Shown piece after piece: positions 51,213-60,479 of a DNA stretch of 64,000 nucleotides. The DNA lies in NCBI RefSeq assembly GCF_032121415.1, contig NZ_CP135079.1:3410001-3474000 (forward strand), in the 5' to 3' direction. A program made the translations under genes and the position numbers. Every line of letters begins with the position of its first letter. Position 1 is the stretch's first letter. Source of the DNA: Streptomyces parvus. GTDB lineage: Bacteria > Actinomycetota > Actinomycetes > Streptomycetales > Streptomycetaceae. The notes under the pieces are model-generated. The model was given only the letters and a program-made list of their open reading frames with translations, was not told where the DNA came from and searched no databases.

Positions 51213-52244
51213 TCAGCGGTCGACGAGCCGGTCGTACTGGGTGGTGGTGTGGCGCAGATGGGCGACCAGTTCGTCGCCGACCCGCGGCTCCTGGGCGTCC
51301 GAGGGGACGAACAGGATCGACACCTGCATGTGCGGCGGCTCGGCGAACCACCGCTGCTTGCCCGCCCAGACGAACGGCGACAGGTTCCGGTTGACCGTGG
51401 CCAGGCCCGCGCGGGCGACGCCCTTGGCCCTCGGCATCACGCCGTGCAGCGCCTTGGGCGCCTCCAGGCCGACTCCGTGGGAGGTGCCGCCGGCCACCAC
51501 GACCAGCCAGCCGTCGGAGGCGGCCTTCTGCTGGCGGTAGCCGAACCGGTCGCCCTTGACGACGGGGGTGACGTCCAGGACGGCCCCCCGGTACTCGGTG
51601 GCCTCGTGGTCGCCGAGCCAGAGCCGGGTGCCGATCCGGGCGCGGAAGCGGGTCTGGGGGAACTGCTGCTGGAGCCGGGCCAGCTCCTCGGCGCGCAGAT
51701 GGCTGACGAACATGGTGTGCAGCGGCAGCCGGGCCGCGCGCAGCCGGTCCATCCAGCCGATGACCTCCTCGACGGCGTCGGAGCCGTCGGTGCGGTCCAG
51801 CGGCAGGTGCAGCGCGAAGCCTTCGAGCCGTACGTCCTCGATCGCCGCGTGCAGCTGCCCCAGCTCCTCCTCCTTGACGCCGTGGCGCTTCATCGAGCTC
51901 ATGCACTCGATGACGACCCGGGCGCCCACCAGCGCGTGCACCCCGTCGACGGAGGAGACGGACCGGATGACGCGGTCCGGCAGCGGTACGGGCTCCTCAC
52001 CCCGCCGGAACGGGGTCAGGACGAGCAGGTCCCCGCTGAACCAGTCCTTGATCCGGGCCGCCTCGTAGGTCGTCCCGACGGCGAGGGTGTCGGACCCGAA
52101 GCGGATCGTCTCGTCGGCGAGGCGCTCATGGCCGAAGCCGTAACCGTTGCCCTTGCAGACGGGTACGAGCCCGGGGAACTGGTCGATCACGGACTTCTGG
52201 TGCGCCCGCCAGCGCGCGGTGTCGACGTAGAGGGAGAGCGCCAT
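51213..52244 (-). CDS. Alanine racemase-like PLP protein
   Basis: A 343-aa protein with the fold-type III PLP-enzyme plan. The PLP lysine appears as VPVCKGNGYGFG (K31), matching alanine racemase KANAYGHG; a barrel follows, and a small C-terminal beta domain contains DRFGYRQQK. The main alr gene lies elsewhere, so this is a divergent paralog that may racemise or bind another amino acid. Its partner femX lies 80 bp upstream in the same direction, which points to peptidoglycan cross-bridge work. Activity is inference. Confidence 0.8.
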   Translation of the reverse strand: MALSLYVDTARWRAHQKSVIDQFPGLVPVCKGNGYGFGHERLADETIRFGSDTLAVGTTYEAARIKDWFSGDLLVLTPFRRGEEPVPLPDRVIRSVSSVDGVHALVGARVVIECMSSMKRHGVKEEELGQLHAAIEDVRLEGFALHLPLDRTDGSDAVEEVIGWMDRLRAARLPLHTMFVSHLRAEELARLQQQFPQTRFRARIGTRLWLGDHEATEYRGAVLDVTPVVKGDRFGYRQQKAASDGWLVVVAGGTSHGVGLEAPKALHGVMPRAKGVARAGLATVNRNLSPFVWAGKQRWFAEPPHMQVSILFVPSDAQEPRVGDELVAHLRHTTTQYDRLVDR

Positions 52245-52323
52245 GGCCGGCCCGGAACCTTTCTGGTGGCTGCGGTGAATCAGGGGAGCGAACGGGTGGT
52301 GCCGCGAGGGGTGGTGAAGCCGG

Positions 52324-53442
52324 TCAGCGGCGCGACATATACATGTCGAGCGCCTTGTGGAGCAGCTTGTTGAGCGGGAAGTCCCACTCGCCGACGTACT
52401 CGACCGCCTCGCCGCCGGTGCCGACCTTGAACTGGATCAGGCCGAAGAGGTGGTCGGTCTCGTCCAGCGAGTCGCTGATGCCGCGCAGGTCGTAGACGGT
52501 CGCGCCCATCGCGTAGCTGTCGCGCAGCATGCGCCACTGCATCGCGTTCGACGGACGGACCTCGCGCCCGATGTTGTCGGAGGCGCCGTAGGAGTACCAG
52601 ACGTGTCCGCCGACGACGAGCATCGTGGCCGCGGAGAGGTTCACGCCGTTGTGCCGGGCGAAGTAGAGCCGCATCCGGTTGGGGTCCTCGGAGTTGAGGA
52701 CGGTCCACATGCGCTGGAAGTACGAGAGCGGGCGCGGCCGGAAGTGGTCGCGCACGGCGGTGATCTCGTACAGCCGCTGCCACTCGGCCAGGTCCTCGTA
52801 GCCGCCCTGGACGACCTCGACGCCGGCCTTGTCGGCCTTCTTGATGTTGCGGCGCCACAGCTGGTTGAAGCCCTTGAGGACGTCTTCCAGGGAGCGGTTG
52901 GCCAGCGGCACCTGGAAGACGTAGCGGGGCTGTACGTCACCGAATCCGGCGCCGCCGTCCTCGCCCTGCTGCCAGCCCATCTTCCGCAGCCGGTCCGCGA
53001 CCTCGAAGGCGCGCGGCTCGATGTGGGTGGCCTCGACGTCCCGCAGGCGCTTCACGTCCGGGTCCTGGATGCCGGACTTGATGGCCGCGGAGTCCCAGCG
53101 GCGGATGACCACCGGCGGGCCCATCTTCACGGAGAAGGCGCCCTGCTGCTTGAGGTGGGCCAGCATCGGCTGGAGCCAGTCGTCCAGGTTCGGCGCGTAC
53201 CAGTTGATGACCGGGCCCTCGGGGAGGTACGCCAGGTAGCGCTTGATCTTGGGCAGCTGGCGGTACAGGACGAGGCCCGCGCCGACGATCTGGCCGTCCC
53301 GGTCGAACCAGCCCAGGTTCTCCGAGCGCCATTCGGTCTTCACATCAGCCCACGCCGGGACCTGGCAGTGACTGGCCGAAGGCAGGCTCTGGATGTACGC
53401 CAGATGCTGCTCTCGGCTGATGGTCCTCAGGGTCAGGCTCAT
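52324..53442 (-). CDS. femX: FemX-type peptidoglycan bridge aminoacyltransferase
   Basis: A 372-aa FemABX-family protein with the double GNAT-like fold, including YLPEGPVINWY, WRRNIKKADKAGVEV and WYSYGASDNIGREVRPSNAMQW. FemX of S. coelicolor, encoded at this position, adds the branching glycine to the peptidoglycan precursor using glycyl-tRNA and is essential unless VanK replaces it. The ATG has GAGGAG upstream. The lysine-rich coiled helical arm typical of the staphylococcal enzymes is reduced. Confidence 0.92.
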   Translation of the reverse strand: MSLTLRTISREQHLAYIQSLPSASHCQVPAWADVKTEWRSENLGWFDRDGQIVGAGLVLYRQLPKIKRYLAYLPEGPVINWYAPNLDDWLQPMLAHLKQQGAFSVKMGPPVVIRRWDSAAIKSGIQDPDVKRLRDVEATHIEPRAFEVADRLRKMGWQQGEDGGAGFGDVQPRYVFQVPLANRSLEDVLKGFNQLWRRNIKKADKAGVEVVQGGYEDLAEWQRLYEITAVRDHFRPRPLSYFQRMWTVLNSEDPNRMRLYFARHNGVNLSAATMLVVGGHVWYSYGASDNIGREVRPSNAMQWRMLRDSYAMGATVYDLRGISDSLDETDHLFGLIQFKVGTGGEAVEYVGEWDFPLNKLLHKALDMYMSRR

Positions 53443-53553
53443 GCGGGGCGCTCCTCGGCAGGTGTGTCCCCATCGGTCAGGGGCTCCGGCTCTCGCGCCG
53501 AAGCCTACTGCGACCGAGGGGTGCCCGGCCTGGCCCCGGGGGGACGGAATGCG

Positions 53554-53597
53554 ACGCGGACCGGTGCGGGTGCCCGGGCACCCGCACCGGTCCGCGT
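53554..53597 (-). terminator. 44-bp perfect palindrome after the small membrane protein gene
   Basis: ACGCGGACCGGTGCGGGTGCC-CG and its exact complement meet without loop. It lies 18 bp past the stop of the small membrane protein gene and before femX. Confidence 0.85.
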
Positions 53598-53614
53598 TCC
53601 GGCCGGTGCTCCGG

Positions 53615-53956
53615 TCAGGTGATCACGCCGCCGAAGAGGCCGCCGTGGGCCATGCCGAGATAGAAGCCGACAGCGGAGGCCCCAAGACCCATGATCAGGC
53701 CGAACCTCTCCCAGGTGGTCTTCGAGATGTACTGGCCGTAGGCGCCGGTCAGGATCCCGATGAGGCCTGCCCAGGAGCTGATCAGGTGCAGATGGTGGAA
53801 CATCGCCGTGACGAAGGCGAGGATGCCGAGCACCCCGGTCACCACCATCAGGACGTCCTGGACGGGGTGCGGCTTGCCGTCGGTCGCGAAGAGCGAACCG
53901 GTGGCGCGGCGGCCGGCCGGGGACCGGGAGCCGGCGGGGCGGATGGTCTGTGCCAT
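53615..53956 (-). CDS. Small membrane protein of unknown function
   Basis: A 113-aa protein with three membrane segments (about 33-52, 58-76 and 85-105), containing VLGILAFVTAMFHHLHL and GLGASAVGFYLGMAHGG. I know of no assigned function; it is conserved beside rpsF in Streptomyces. The ATG has GGAGG eight bases upstream. It is divergent from rpsF. Confidence 0.85.
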   Translation of the reverse strand: MAQTIRPAGSRSPAGRRATGSLFATDGKPHPVQDVLMVVTGVLGILAFVTAMFHHLHLISSWAGLIGILTGAYGQYISKTTWERFGLIMGLGASAVGFYLGMAHGGLFGGVIT

Positions 53957-54284
53957 GGAGTACCTCCTGGCCGACAGGTGGGCGGTGGATCACGCCTCTC
54001 CCGCTGCGGCGGGTGTAGCGCCTCTCACACCGCATCTGTCTCGATTGTGCCCTCTGAGCTCCTGATTTCAACCGGAAGCCGGTCTACGGGTAGTCTGTAC
54101 GGTCTGCACCGGTGTCTGCCCAGGCCAGCACGGCGAGCTCCTCCTCGAACCTCCCCCACGGGATCGTTCGCGAGCGGATTGTCAGTGCTGGGTGTTCTCC
54201 TCGGGAACGCCGTTGCATCACGCATCACGACCCTCCTGCCACGGAACGACCGTGGCCGCTGAGTCCAAAGGAGGTGGGTTCCAC

Positions 54285-54575
54285 ATGCGTCACTACGAGG
54301 TGATGGTCATCCTCGACCCCGATCTCGAGGAGCGAGCAGTCTCCCCGCTGATCGAGAACTTCCTCTCCGTCGTCCGTGAGGGCAACGGAAAGGTGGAGAA
54401 GGTCGACACCTGGGGCCGTCGTCGGCTCGCCTACGAGATCAAGAAGAAGCCCGAGGGCATCTACTCGGTCATCGACCTGCAGGCCGAGCCTGCGGTCGTC
54501 AAGGAGCTCGACCGCCAGATGAACCTGAACGAGTCGGTCCTCCGGACCAAGGTCCTCCGTCCCGAAGTCCACTGA
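54285..54575 (+). CDS. rpsF: 30S ribosomal protein S6
   Basis: A 96-aa protein with [16 protein letters not shown] and the conserved [12 protein letters not shown], the S6 pattern. It binds S18 in the small subunit platform. A strong AAAGGAGGT precedes the ATG. It is first in the rpsF-ssb-rpsR-rplI operon. Confidence 0.98.
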   Translation: MRHYEVMVILDPDLEERAVSPLIENFLSVVREGNGKVEKVDTWGRRRLAYEIKKKPEGIYSVIDLQAEPAVVKELDRQMNLNESVLRTKVLRPEVH

Positions 54576-54649
54576 GCATCTAGCTCAGCGGTTTTCGGGT
54601 CCGAGTAGCAGCAAGCAGCCAGAAGCAATCCCCGCCGAGAGGTTCACCC

Positions 54650-55267
54650 ATGGCAGGCGAGACCGTCATCACGGTCGTCGGCAATCTCGTCGACGACCCC
54701 GAGCTGCGCTTCACCCCGTCCGGTGCGGCGGTCGCGAAGTTCCGTGTCGCGTCCACTCCCCGCATCTTCGACCGGCAGACCAATGAGTGGAAGGACGGCG
54801 AAGGCCTGTTCCTCACCTGCTCGGTCTGGCGTCAGGCGGCGGAGAACGTCGCGGAATCGCTCCAGCGAGGCATGCGCGTCGTCGTGCAGGGCCGGCTGAA
54901 GCAGCGGTCCTACGAGGACCGTGAGGGCGTCAAGCGCACGGTCTACGAGCTGGACGTCGAGGAAGTCGGCCCCAGCCTCAAGAACGCCACGGCCAAGGTC
55001 ACCAAGACCACCGGTCGCGGTGGTCAGGGCGGCCAGGGTGGATACGGCGGCGGCCAGCAGGGCGGCGGCAACTGGGGCGGCGGTCCCGGTGGCGGTGGCC
55101 AGCAGGGTGGCGGCGGTGCACCCGCCGACGACCCGTGGGCGACCGGCTCGCCGGCCGGCGGCCAGGGCGGGGGACAGCAGGGCGGCGGGGGCGGCTGGGG
55201 CGGAAGCTCCGGCGGTTCCGGCGGCTCCTCCGGCGGCGGCGGCTACTCGGACGAGCCTCCCTTCTAG
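54650..55267 (+). CDS. ssb: Single-stranded DNA-binding protein
   Basis: A 205-aa SSB. The OB fold occupies residues 1-115 ([27 protein letters not shown] opening), followed by a Gly/Gln-rich flexible linker with WGG repeats and the acidic protein-binding tip DEPPF. It coats single-stranded DNA and recruits partners. It sits between rpsF and rpsR as in most bacteria. The linker is extremely GC-rich. Confidence 0.98.
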   Translation: MAGETVITVVGNLVDDPELRFTPSGAAVAKFRVASTPRIFDRQTNEWKDGEGLFLTCSVWRQAAENVAESLQRGMRVVVQGRLKQRSYEDREGVKRTVYELDVEEVGPSLKNATAKVTKTTGRGGQGGQGGYGGGQQGGGNWGGGPGGGGQQGGGGAPADDPWATGSPAGGQGGGQQGGGGGWGGSSGGSGGSSGGGGYSDEPPF

Positions 55268-55310
55268 GGCTGCTCGTACCCCCACTTCTTGATCACACAG
55301 GAGAAACACC

Positions 55311-55547
55311 ATGGCGAAGCCGCCTGTGCGCAAGCCTAAGAAGAAGGTCTGCGCGTTCTGCAAGGACAAGACCCAGTACGTGGACTACAAGGACACGAAC
55401 ATGCTGCGGAAGTTCATTTCCGACCGCGGCAAGATCCGTGCCCGCCGCGTCACCGGCAACTGCACGCAGCACCAGCGTGACGTCGCCACGGCAGTCAAGA
55501 ACAGCCGTGAGATGGCGCTGCTGCCCTACACGTCCACCGCGCGATAA
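55311..55547 (+). CDS. rpsR: 30S ribosomal protein S18, zinc-binding form
   Basis: A 78-aa S18 with CAFC (C14, C17) and CTQH (C51, H54), a zinc site, so this is the C+ version. Streptomyces usually also has a C- paralog under zinc control elsewhere. The ATG has AGGAGA upstream. Confidence 0.97.
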   Translation: MAKPPVRKPKKKVCAFCKDKTQYVDYKDTNMLRKFISDRGKIRARRVTGNCTQHQRDVATAVKNSREMALLPYTSTAR

Positions 55548-55565
55548 GGGAAGGGTGACAACAGC

Positions 55566-56012
55566 ATGAAGATCATCCTCACCCACGAGGTCTCCGGCCT
55601 CGGTGCCGCCGGCGACGTCGTCGACGTCAAGGACGGGTACGCCCGCAACTACCTGGTTCCGCGTGGCTTCGCCATTCGCTGGACCAAGGGCGGCGAGAAG
55701 GACGTGGCGCAGATCCGCCGCGCCCGCAAGATCCACGAGATCGCGACGATCGAGCAGGCCAACGAGATCAAGGCCAAGCTCGAGGGCGTGAAGGTCCGTC
55801 TGGCTGTTCGCTCCGGCGACGCCGGCCGTCTCTTCGGCTCCGTGACCCCGGCCGACATCGCCTCGGCGATCAAGGCTGCCGGTGGTCCCGACGTCGACAA
55901 GCGTCGCGTCGAGCTCGGCTCGCCGATCAAGACGCTCGGCGGACACCAGGTGTCCGTCCGTCTGCACCCCGAGGTCGCAGCGAAGCTCGGCGTCGAGGTC
56001 GTTGCTGCCTAA
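55566..56012 (+). CDS. rplI: 50S ribosomal protein L9
   Basis: A 148-aa L9 with [19 protein letters not shown] and [15 protein letters not shown], then the long connecting helix and C-terminal domain. It is the last gene of the operon, 18 bp after rpsR, and is followed by a hairpin. Confidence 0.98.
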   Translation: MKIILTHEVSGLGAAGDVVDVKDGYARNYLVPRGFAIRWTKGGEKDVAQIRRARKIHEIATIEQANEIKAKLEGVKVRLAVRSGDAGRLFGSVTPADIASAIKAAGGPDVDKRRVELGSPIKTLGGHQVSVRLHPEVAAKLGVEVVAA

Positions 56013-56036
56013 GGGCAGAGCTCAGCAGAGCCACTG

Positions 56037-56065
56037 AAGGGCCGCACCCTCTGGGTGCGGCCCTT
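56037..56065 (+). terminator. Terminator of the rpsF-rplI operon
   Basis: AAGGGCCGCACCC (56037-56049) pairs exactly with GGGTGCGGCCCTT (56053-56065), 25 bp past the rplI stop. Two parS sites follow. Confidence 0.9.
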
Positions 56066-56101
56066 CGCTGTGTCCGGAGGCGCCACGTTCGGGGGCGCGT
56101 T

Positions 56102-56115
56102 GTTTCACGTGAAAC
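56102..56115. other. parS: parS site between rplI and MATE (first of two)
   Basis: An exact GTTTCACGTGAAAC, nine bases before a second parS, in the gap between convergent genes. Confidence 0.95.
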
Positions 56116-56117
56116 GA

Positions 56118-56145
56118 GGGGGCTGTTTCACGTGAAACAGCCCCC
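56118..56145. terminator. parS: 28-bp palindrome centred on the second parS
   Basis: GGGGGCTGTTTCAC and its exact complement; the central 14 bases (56125-56138) are parS. It lies 28 bp from the MATE gene's stop, so on the minus strand it is its probable terminator. Confidence 0.88.
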
Positions 56146-56172
56146 CTGGAAACCGGCGGCGGACCCAACTGG

Positions 56173-57510
56173 TCAGCGGGTGGCCCCGGTCACGATCCAC
56201 CGGCCCGACCGGGTACGCAGCCACAACGTGATCAGGCGGACGGTCATCATCAGGGTCATCGCCCACCAGAGCGCGGTGAGCCCGCCACCGAGTGAGGGAA
56301 CCAGGAGCGCGACGGGAGCGAAGAGGGCGAGCGTCACCAGCATCGCCCACGCGAGATAGCGTCCGTCACCGGCTCCCATCAGGACCCCGTCCAGCACGAA
56401 GACCACGCCGGCGATGGGCTGGGAGACCGCCACGACCAGGAGGGCGGGGAGCAGGGCGTCCTTCACCGAGGGGTCGCTCGTGAAGAGCGGGATGAACAGC
56501 GGCCGGGCGAGCACGATGAGGACGCCGAGCACGATGCCGCAGCCGATACCCCACTCGACCATGCGGCGGCAGGCCTCGCGCGCGCCCTTCTCGTCGCCCG
56601 CCCCGAGATACCGGCCGATGATCGCCTGACCCGCGATGGCGATGGCGTCGAGCGCGAACGCGGTCAGGCTCCAGAGGGAGAGGATGATCTGGTGCGCGGC
56701 GATGTCGACGTCCCCGAGCCGGGCGGCGACGGCGGTGGCGATCATCAGGACGGCGCGCAGGGACAGGGTCCGGATCAGCAGGGGTACGCCGGCCCGCGCG
56801 CTGGCCCTGATCCCGGCCGCGTCGGGGCGCAGGGAGGCACCGTGCTTTCGTGCTCCGCGGATCACCACGACGAGGTAGGCGGTGGCCATACCCACCTGGG
56901 CGATCACCGTTCCCCACGCGGATCCTGCAATGCCGAGCCCGGCGCCGTAGACGAGGGTCACGTTGAGGACGGCGTTCGCCGTGAAACCGCCGATGGCGAC
57001 GTACAGCGGGGTGCGGGTGTCCTGGAGGCCGCGCAGTACACCGGTGGCGGCGAGCACGACGAGCATGGCCGGGATGCCGAGGATGGAGATCCTCAGATAC
57101 GTGATGGCGTACGGAGCCGCGGTGTCGGAGGCGCCGAAGACGTCGACGAGCCAGGGAGCCGTCGGGATCGCGAGGGCGACGGTGGCGGCTCCGAGCAGAA
57201 GGGCGAGCCAGATGCCGTCCATGCCCTGGCGGATGGCGGCGGGCAGATCGCCCGCCCCCACGCGGCGGGCGACGGCCGCCGTGGTCGCGTAGGCGAGGAA
57301 GACGAAGATGCTCACGGCTGTCATCAGGAGGGCTGCGGCGATACCGAGACCGGCCAGCTGCGGGGTGCCGAGGTGGCCGATGACGGCGCTGTCGACCATC
57401 ACGAAGAGGGGCTCGGCGACGAGTGCGCCGAACGCCGGGACGGCAAGGGCGATGATCTCGCGGTCGTGTCGTCGGCGGCCGTTCTTCGGGGTCGCGGGGG
57501 CCTGGGTCAT
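56173..57510 (-). CDS. MATE family efflux transporter (DinF-like)
   Basis: A 445-aa protein with 12 membrane segments and MATE features: an N-terminal REIIALAVPAFGALVAEPLFVMVDSAVIG block and the matching second-half PLLIRTLSLRAVLMIATAVAARLGDVDIAAHQI. It exports drugs or metabolites using an ion gradient; the substrate is unknown. The ATG at 57510 has no ribosome site but a good promoter ends just upstream, so its mRNA may be leaderless. Confidence 0.93.
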   Translation of the reverse strand: MTQAPATPKNGRRRHDREIIALAVPAFGALVAEPLFVMVDSAVIGHLGTPQLAGLGIAAALLMTAVSIFVFLAYATTAAVARRVGAGDLPAAIRQGMDGIWLALLLGAATVALAIPTAPWLVDVFGASDTAAPYAITYLRISILGIPAMLVVLAATGVLRGLQDTRTPLYVAIGGFTANAVLNVTLVYGAGLGIAGSAWGTVIAQVGMATAYLVVVIRGARKHGASLRPDAAGIRASARAGVPLLIRTLSLRAVLMIATAVAARLGDVDIAAHQIILSLWSLTAFALDAIAIAGQAIIGRYLGAGDEKGAREACRRMVEWGIGCGIVLGVLIVLARPLFIPLFTSDPSVKDALLPALLVVAVSQPIAGVVFVLDGVLMGAGDGRYLAWAMLVTLALFAPVALLVPSLGGGLTALWWAMTLMMTVRLITLWLRTRSGRWIVTGATR

Positions 57511-57516
57511 GGGGTC

Positions 57517-57546
57517 AATCTAATCTTCCACAGGTAAGAGATGCAA
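57517..57546 (-). promoter_or_regulatory. Promoter of the MATE gene
   Basis: On the minus strand TTGCAT (57541-57546) and TTAGAT (57518-57523) are 17 bp apart, a sigma-70-type promoter. Transcription would begin about at the ATG (57510), which lacks a ribosome site. Confidence 0.65.
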
Positions 57547-57697
57547 TGCTTCAGTGGTCCTTACGTACGTCCTGTCGGAGCCACGCGTCCCACGCCGTTT
57601 GCGGTGATCTTGAAATGAGGGCGAAAGTTTTTCTCCCCCACAGTCAGTGGACGGAGAAGGTGCAGGTCAGGGCGGTCGCGGGGGAGGACCTATGAGT

Positions 57698-57786
57698 TTG
57701 TCCACAGTGCTGTCCCCCGGTCCGTGCACAGGTTCGGCAGGGTTCTCCACAGCATCTGGTCCGTCGTCCACATGGCCTGTGGATAA
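57698..57786. promoter_or_regulatory. Cluster of four DnaA boxes upstream of dnaB
   Basis: TTGTCCACA (57698-57706, exact), TTCTCCACA (57743-57751), TCGTCCACA (57764-57772) and TTATCCACA on the minus strand (57778-57786) lie in the 457-bp gap between MATE and dnaB. Besides the MATE promoter I see no other feature there. The cluster may titrate DnaA or regulate dnaB. Confidence 0.75.
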
Positions 57787-57967
57787 CCAGATTGGCTGAC
57801 GGTGCCGAGGGGCCTACCGTGGTGCGGCGCCCGCACTCCGTTCCGGCACCGGAATCCACCGAACCAGACGCGCCGGAAGTGGAGTCGGGCGACCTGTTTG
57901 TCGGTGCCGTGCCGTAAGAAAGAGTGGCACGGCTAGGTCCGCGATGCGGACGGGAGGAGGCGGCCCG

Positions 57968-59446
57968 GTGAGCATTCCCGAGCCTTTGGACGACCCCTGG
58001 ACCGAGACCGGTCCCGGGGACCGTCTGCCTGTCTCCCGTCAGCGTCGCGGGGACCGCAAGGGGGGGCGCGAGGACCGCCATGACCGGGGCTCGGACGAGG
58101 CCTGGGACAGTGGTGCCCCCAGCTTCGAGCGGGTCCCGCCCCAGGATGTCGACGCCGAGCAGTCGGTCCTGGGCGGCATGCTGCTGTCCAAGGACGCGAT
58201 CGCCGAGGTGGTCGAGGTCATCAAGGGCCACGACTTCTACCGCCCCGCCCACGAGACCGTCTTCACGGCGATCCTGGACCTCTACGCCAAGGGCGAGCCG
58301 GCCGACCCGATCACGGTCGCCGCCGAGCTGGTGAAGCGCGGAGAGATCACCAAGGTCGGCGGAGCGCCGTATCTGCACACGCTGGTGCAGTCCGTGCCCA
58401 CCGCGGCCAACGCCTCGTACTACGCCGAGATCGTCCACGAGCGGGCGGTGCTGCGGCGACTGGTCGAGGCGGGCACGAAGATCACGCAGATGGGATACGC
58501 GGCGGACGGGGACGTCGACGAGATCGTCAACTCCGCGCAGGCCGAGATCTACGCGGTCACCGAGCAGCGCACCAGCGAGGACTACCTCCCCCTCGGCGAC
58601 ATCATGGAGGGCGCGCTCGACGAGATCGAGGCCATCGGCTCGCGCAGCGGCGAGATGACCGGTGTGCCGACGGGCTTCACGGATCTCGACGCCCTGACGA
58701 ACGGCATGCACCCCGGCCAGATGATCGTCATCGCGGCCCGCCCCGCGATGGGCAAGTCCACCCTCGCGCTGGACTTCGCGCGTGCCGCGTCGATCAAGAA
58801 CAACCTGCCCAGCGTCATCTTCTCCCTCGAAATGGGGCGCAACGAGATCGCGATGCGTCTGCTGTCGGCCGAGGCGCGGGTGGCCCTGCACCACATGCGG
58901 TCCGGCACGATGACGGACGAGGACTGGACGCGGCTCGCGCGCCGGATGCCCGAGGTCTCGGCCGCTCCGCTCTACATCGACGACTCCCCCAACCTGTCGA
59001 TGATGGAGATCCGCGCGAAGTGCCGTCGGCTCAAGCAGCGCAACGACATCAAGCTGGTGATCATCGACTACCTGCAGCTCATGCAGGCGGGCGGGTCGAA
59101 GCGGTCCGAGAGCCGTCAGCAGGAGGTTTCGGACATGTCCCGAAACCTGAAGCTGCTGGCCAAGGAGCTGGAGGTCCCCGTGATTGCGCTCTCGCAGCTG
59201 AACCGTGGCCCCGAGCAGCGTACGGACAAGAAGCCGATGGTGTCCGACCTGCGTGAGTCCGGCTCCATCGAGCAGGACGCCGACATGGTCATCCTGCTCC
59301 ACCGTGAGGACGCGTACGAGAAGGAGTCACCGCGCGCGGGCGAGGCCGACATCATCGTCGGCAAGCACCGTAACGGTCCGACGGCCACCATCACCGTGGC
59401 CTTCCAGGGCCACTACTCCCGCTTCGTGGACATGGCGCAGACCTGA
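57968..59446 (+). CDS. dnaB: Replicative DNA helicase DnaB
   Basis: A 492-aa helicase without an intein. The N-terminal domain begins after a low-complexity leader (PPQDVDAEQSVLGGMLL), and the RecA-like domain has Walker A IAARPAMGKSTLALDF near residue 255, Walker B IIDYLQLM, and QLNRGPEQRTDKKP. The hexamer unwinds DNA at forks. The GTG at 57968 has GGAGGAGG upstream. DciA at 17 kb is its likely loader. It ends 5 bp from the converging hydrolase gene. Confidence 0.98.
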   Translation: MSIPEPLDDPWTETGPGDRLPVSRQRRGDRKGGREDRHDRGSDEAWDSGAPSFERVPPQDVDAEQSVLGGMLLSKDAIAEVVEVIKGHDFYRPAHETVFTAILDLYAKGEPADPITVAAELVKRGEITKVGGAPYLHTLVQSVPTAANASYYAEIVHERAVLRRLVEAGTKITQMGYAADGDVDEIVNSAQAEIYAVTEQRTSEDYLPLGDIMEGALDEIEAIGSRSGEMTGVPTGFTDLDALTNGMHPGQMIVIAARPAMGKSTLALDFARAASIKNNLPSVIFSLEMGRNEIAMRLLSAEARVALHHMRSGTMTDEDWTRLARRMPEVSAAPLYIDDSPNLSMMEIRAKCRRLKQRNDIKLVIIDYLQLMQAGGSKRSESRQQEVSDMSRNLKLLAKELEVPVIALSQLNRGPEQRTDKKPMVSDLRESGSIEQDADMVILLHREDAYEKESPRAGEADIIVGKHRNGPTATITVAFQGHYSRFVDMAQT

Positions 59447-59451
59447 CGGGC

Positions 59452-60186
59452 TCAGCTCTTCGCCAGCGCGCGGGTGAGGAGCGGGAGCAGGCGGTCCCAG
59501 TGGAGCCGCAGGCCGGGCGGGTCGAAGGCGTCGGTGTCGGACATGGTGAAGCCGTGGACGGTGCCGGGGTAGATCTCCGAGGTGTAGGCGATCCCCGCGC
59601 CCTCCAGGGATTGGTTCAGCTCGCCGAGTGCCTCGGGGGTGATGTCCGTCGCGGCATGGCCGAAGTGGACGTCGGCGGTGAGGCGGACCAGGCTTTCGGG
59701 CCCGGCGGCGGCGACGGGGGCGTGGAACGCGGCGAGGGCGGCCACCCGGTCGGGGTGGGCCGCGGCGGTGCGGGTCGCCAGGAGGCCGCCGATGCAGTAG
59801 CCGGTCACCGCGACCGGTCCCGTGGCGACCTCGGGCTGCGCCGCGAGAAAGCCGAGGTAGGCGTCGGCGTCGCTCAGGACGCGTTGGGGGGTGAGGTCCT
59901 TGATCAGGGGCATCAGTCGGGCGACGAGCGCGGACCGGTCCGCTTCTCCGATGTGTTCGGGAAGGTCGATGATCGGTGTGGGCCCTTCCCGGTGGAAGAA
60001 GTTGGGGACGAGCACGTAGTACCCGTGCCCGGCCAGTTCGTCCGCCAGGTCCCGGATGGTGGACCGGATGCCGAAGGCGTCCGGGTACATCAGCACGCCG
60101 GGGTGCCGCTCGCCTTGGTCGGGGTAGGCGGCGAAGGCATCGGCCAGGCCGTCCGCGGTGGGGATCTGCACGGTCTTGGTGGGAAT
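59452..60186 (-). CDS. Dienelactone hydrolase family protein
   Basis: An alpha/beta hydrolase of 239-244 aa. The nucleophile is a cysteine in GYCIGG (near 129) and the histidine is in GTVHGF, the dienelactone-hydrolase pattern. It probably hydrolyses a lactone or ester; substrate unknown. Two starts are possible: ATT at 60186, with GAAGGAAG seven bases upstream and giving the homolog-like opening PTKTVQIPTADG, or GTG at 60171 with no such site. ATT starts are rare, so this needs experimental support. Confidence 0.85.
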   Translation of the reverse strand: MPTKTVQIPTADGLADAFAAYPDQGERHPGVLMYPDAFGIRSTIRDLADELAGHGYYVLVPNFFHREGPTPIIDLPEHIGEADRSALVARLMPLIKDLTPQRVLSDADAYLGFLAAQPEVATGPVAVTGYCIGGLLATRTAAAHPDRVAALAAFHAPVAAAGPESLVRLTADVHFGHAATDITPEALGELNQSLEGAGIAYTSEIYPGTVHGFTMSDTDAFDPPGLRLHWDRLLPLLTRALAKS

Positions 60187-60479
60187 GGTGGATCTTCCTT
60201 CTCGGGAGTTCGTCGCGCTCCGGCGTTCGCCGGAGCGACGGGCGGGGCGGTGTGTTCAACGAGTATGCGTGTCAGACGATTTGGCCGGGTGCGATTTCGC
60301 TTCGGGGCAGGGCGTACGTTCACGCACCCCGCCGAGGACCCGTCGGGCACACCGTGCACGACACCGTCCCAGGGGAATTCGCCGATGCTGTCAGAGGATT
60401 CCTCCACTCGCTGTGACCATGCCGGCGCTGCCCGAAAATGGGTTCGTCAAGGAGCGGCCGGTCGGATAAGGGTTGGACC

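Noticed and set aside
49148..51394. A long plus-strand frame overlapping the PBP tail and the GT87 gene
   Set aside because: It is an alternate frame with Arg/Gly-rich nonsense; the membrane-protein frame is clearly the real one.
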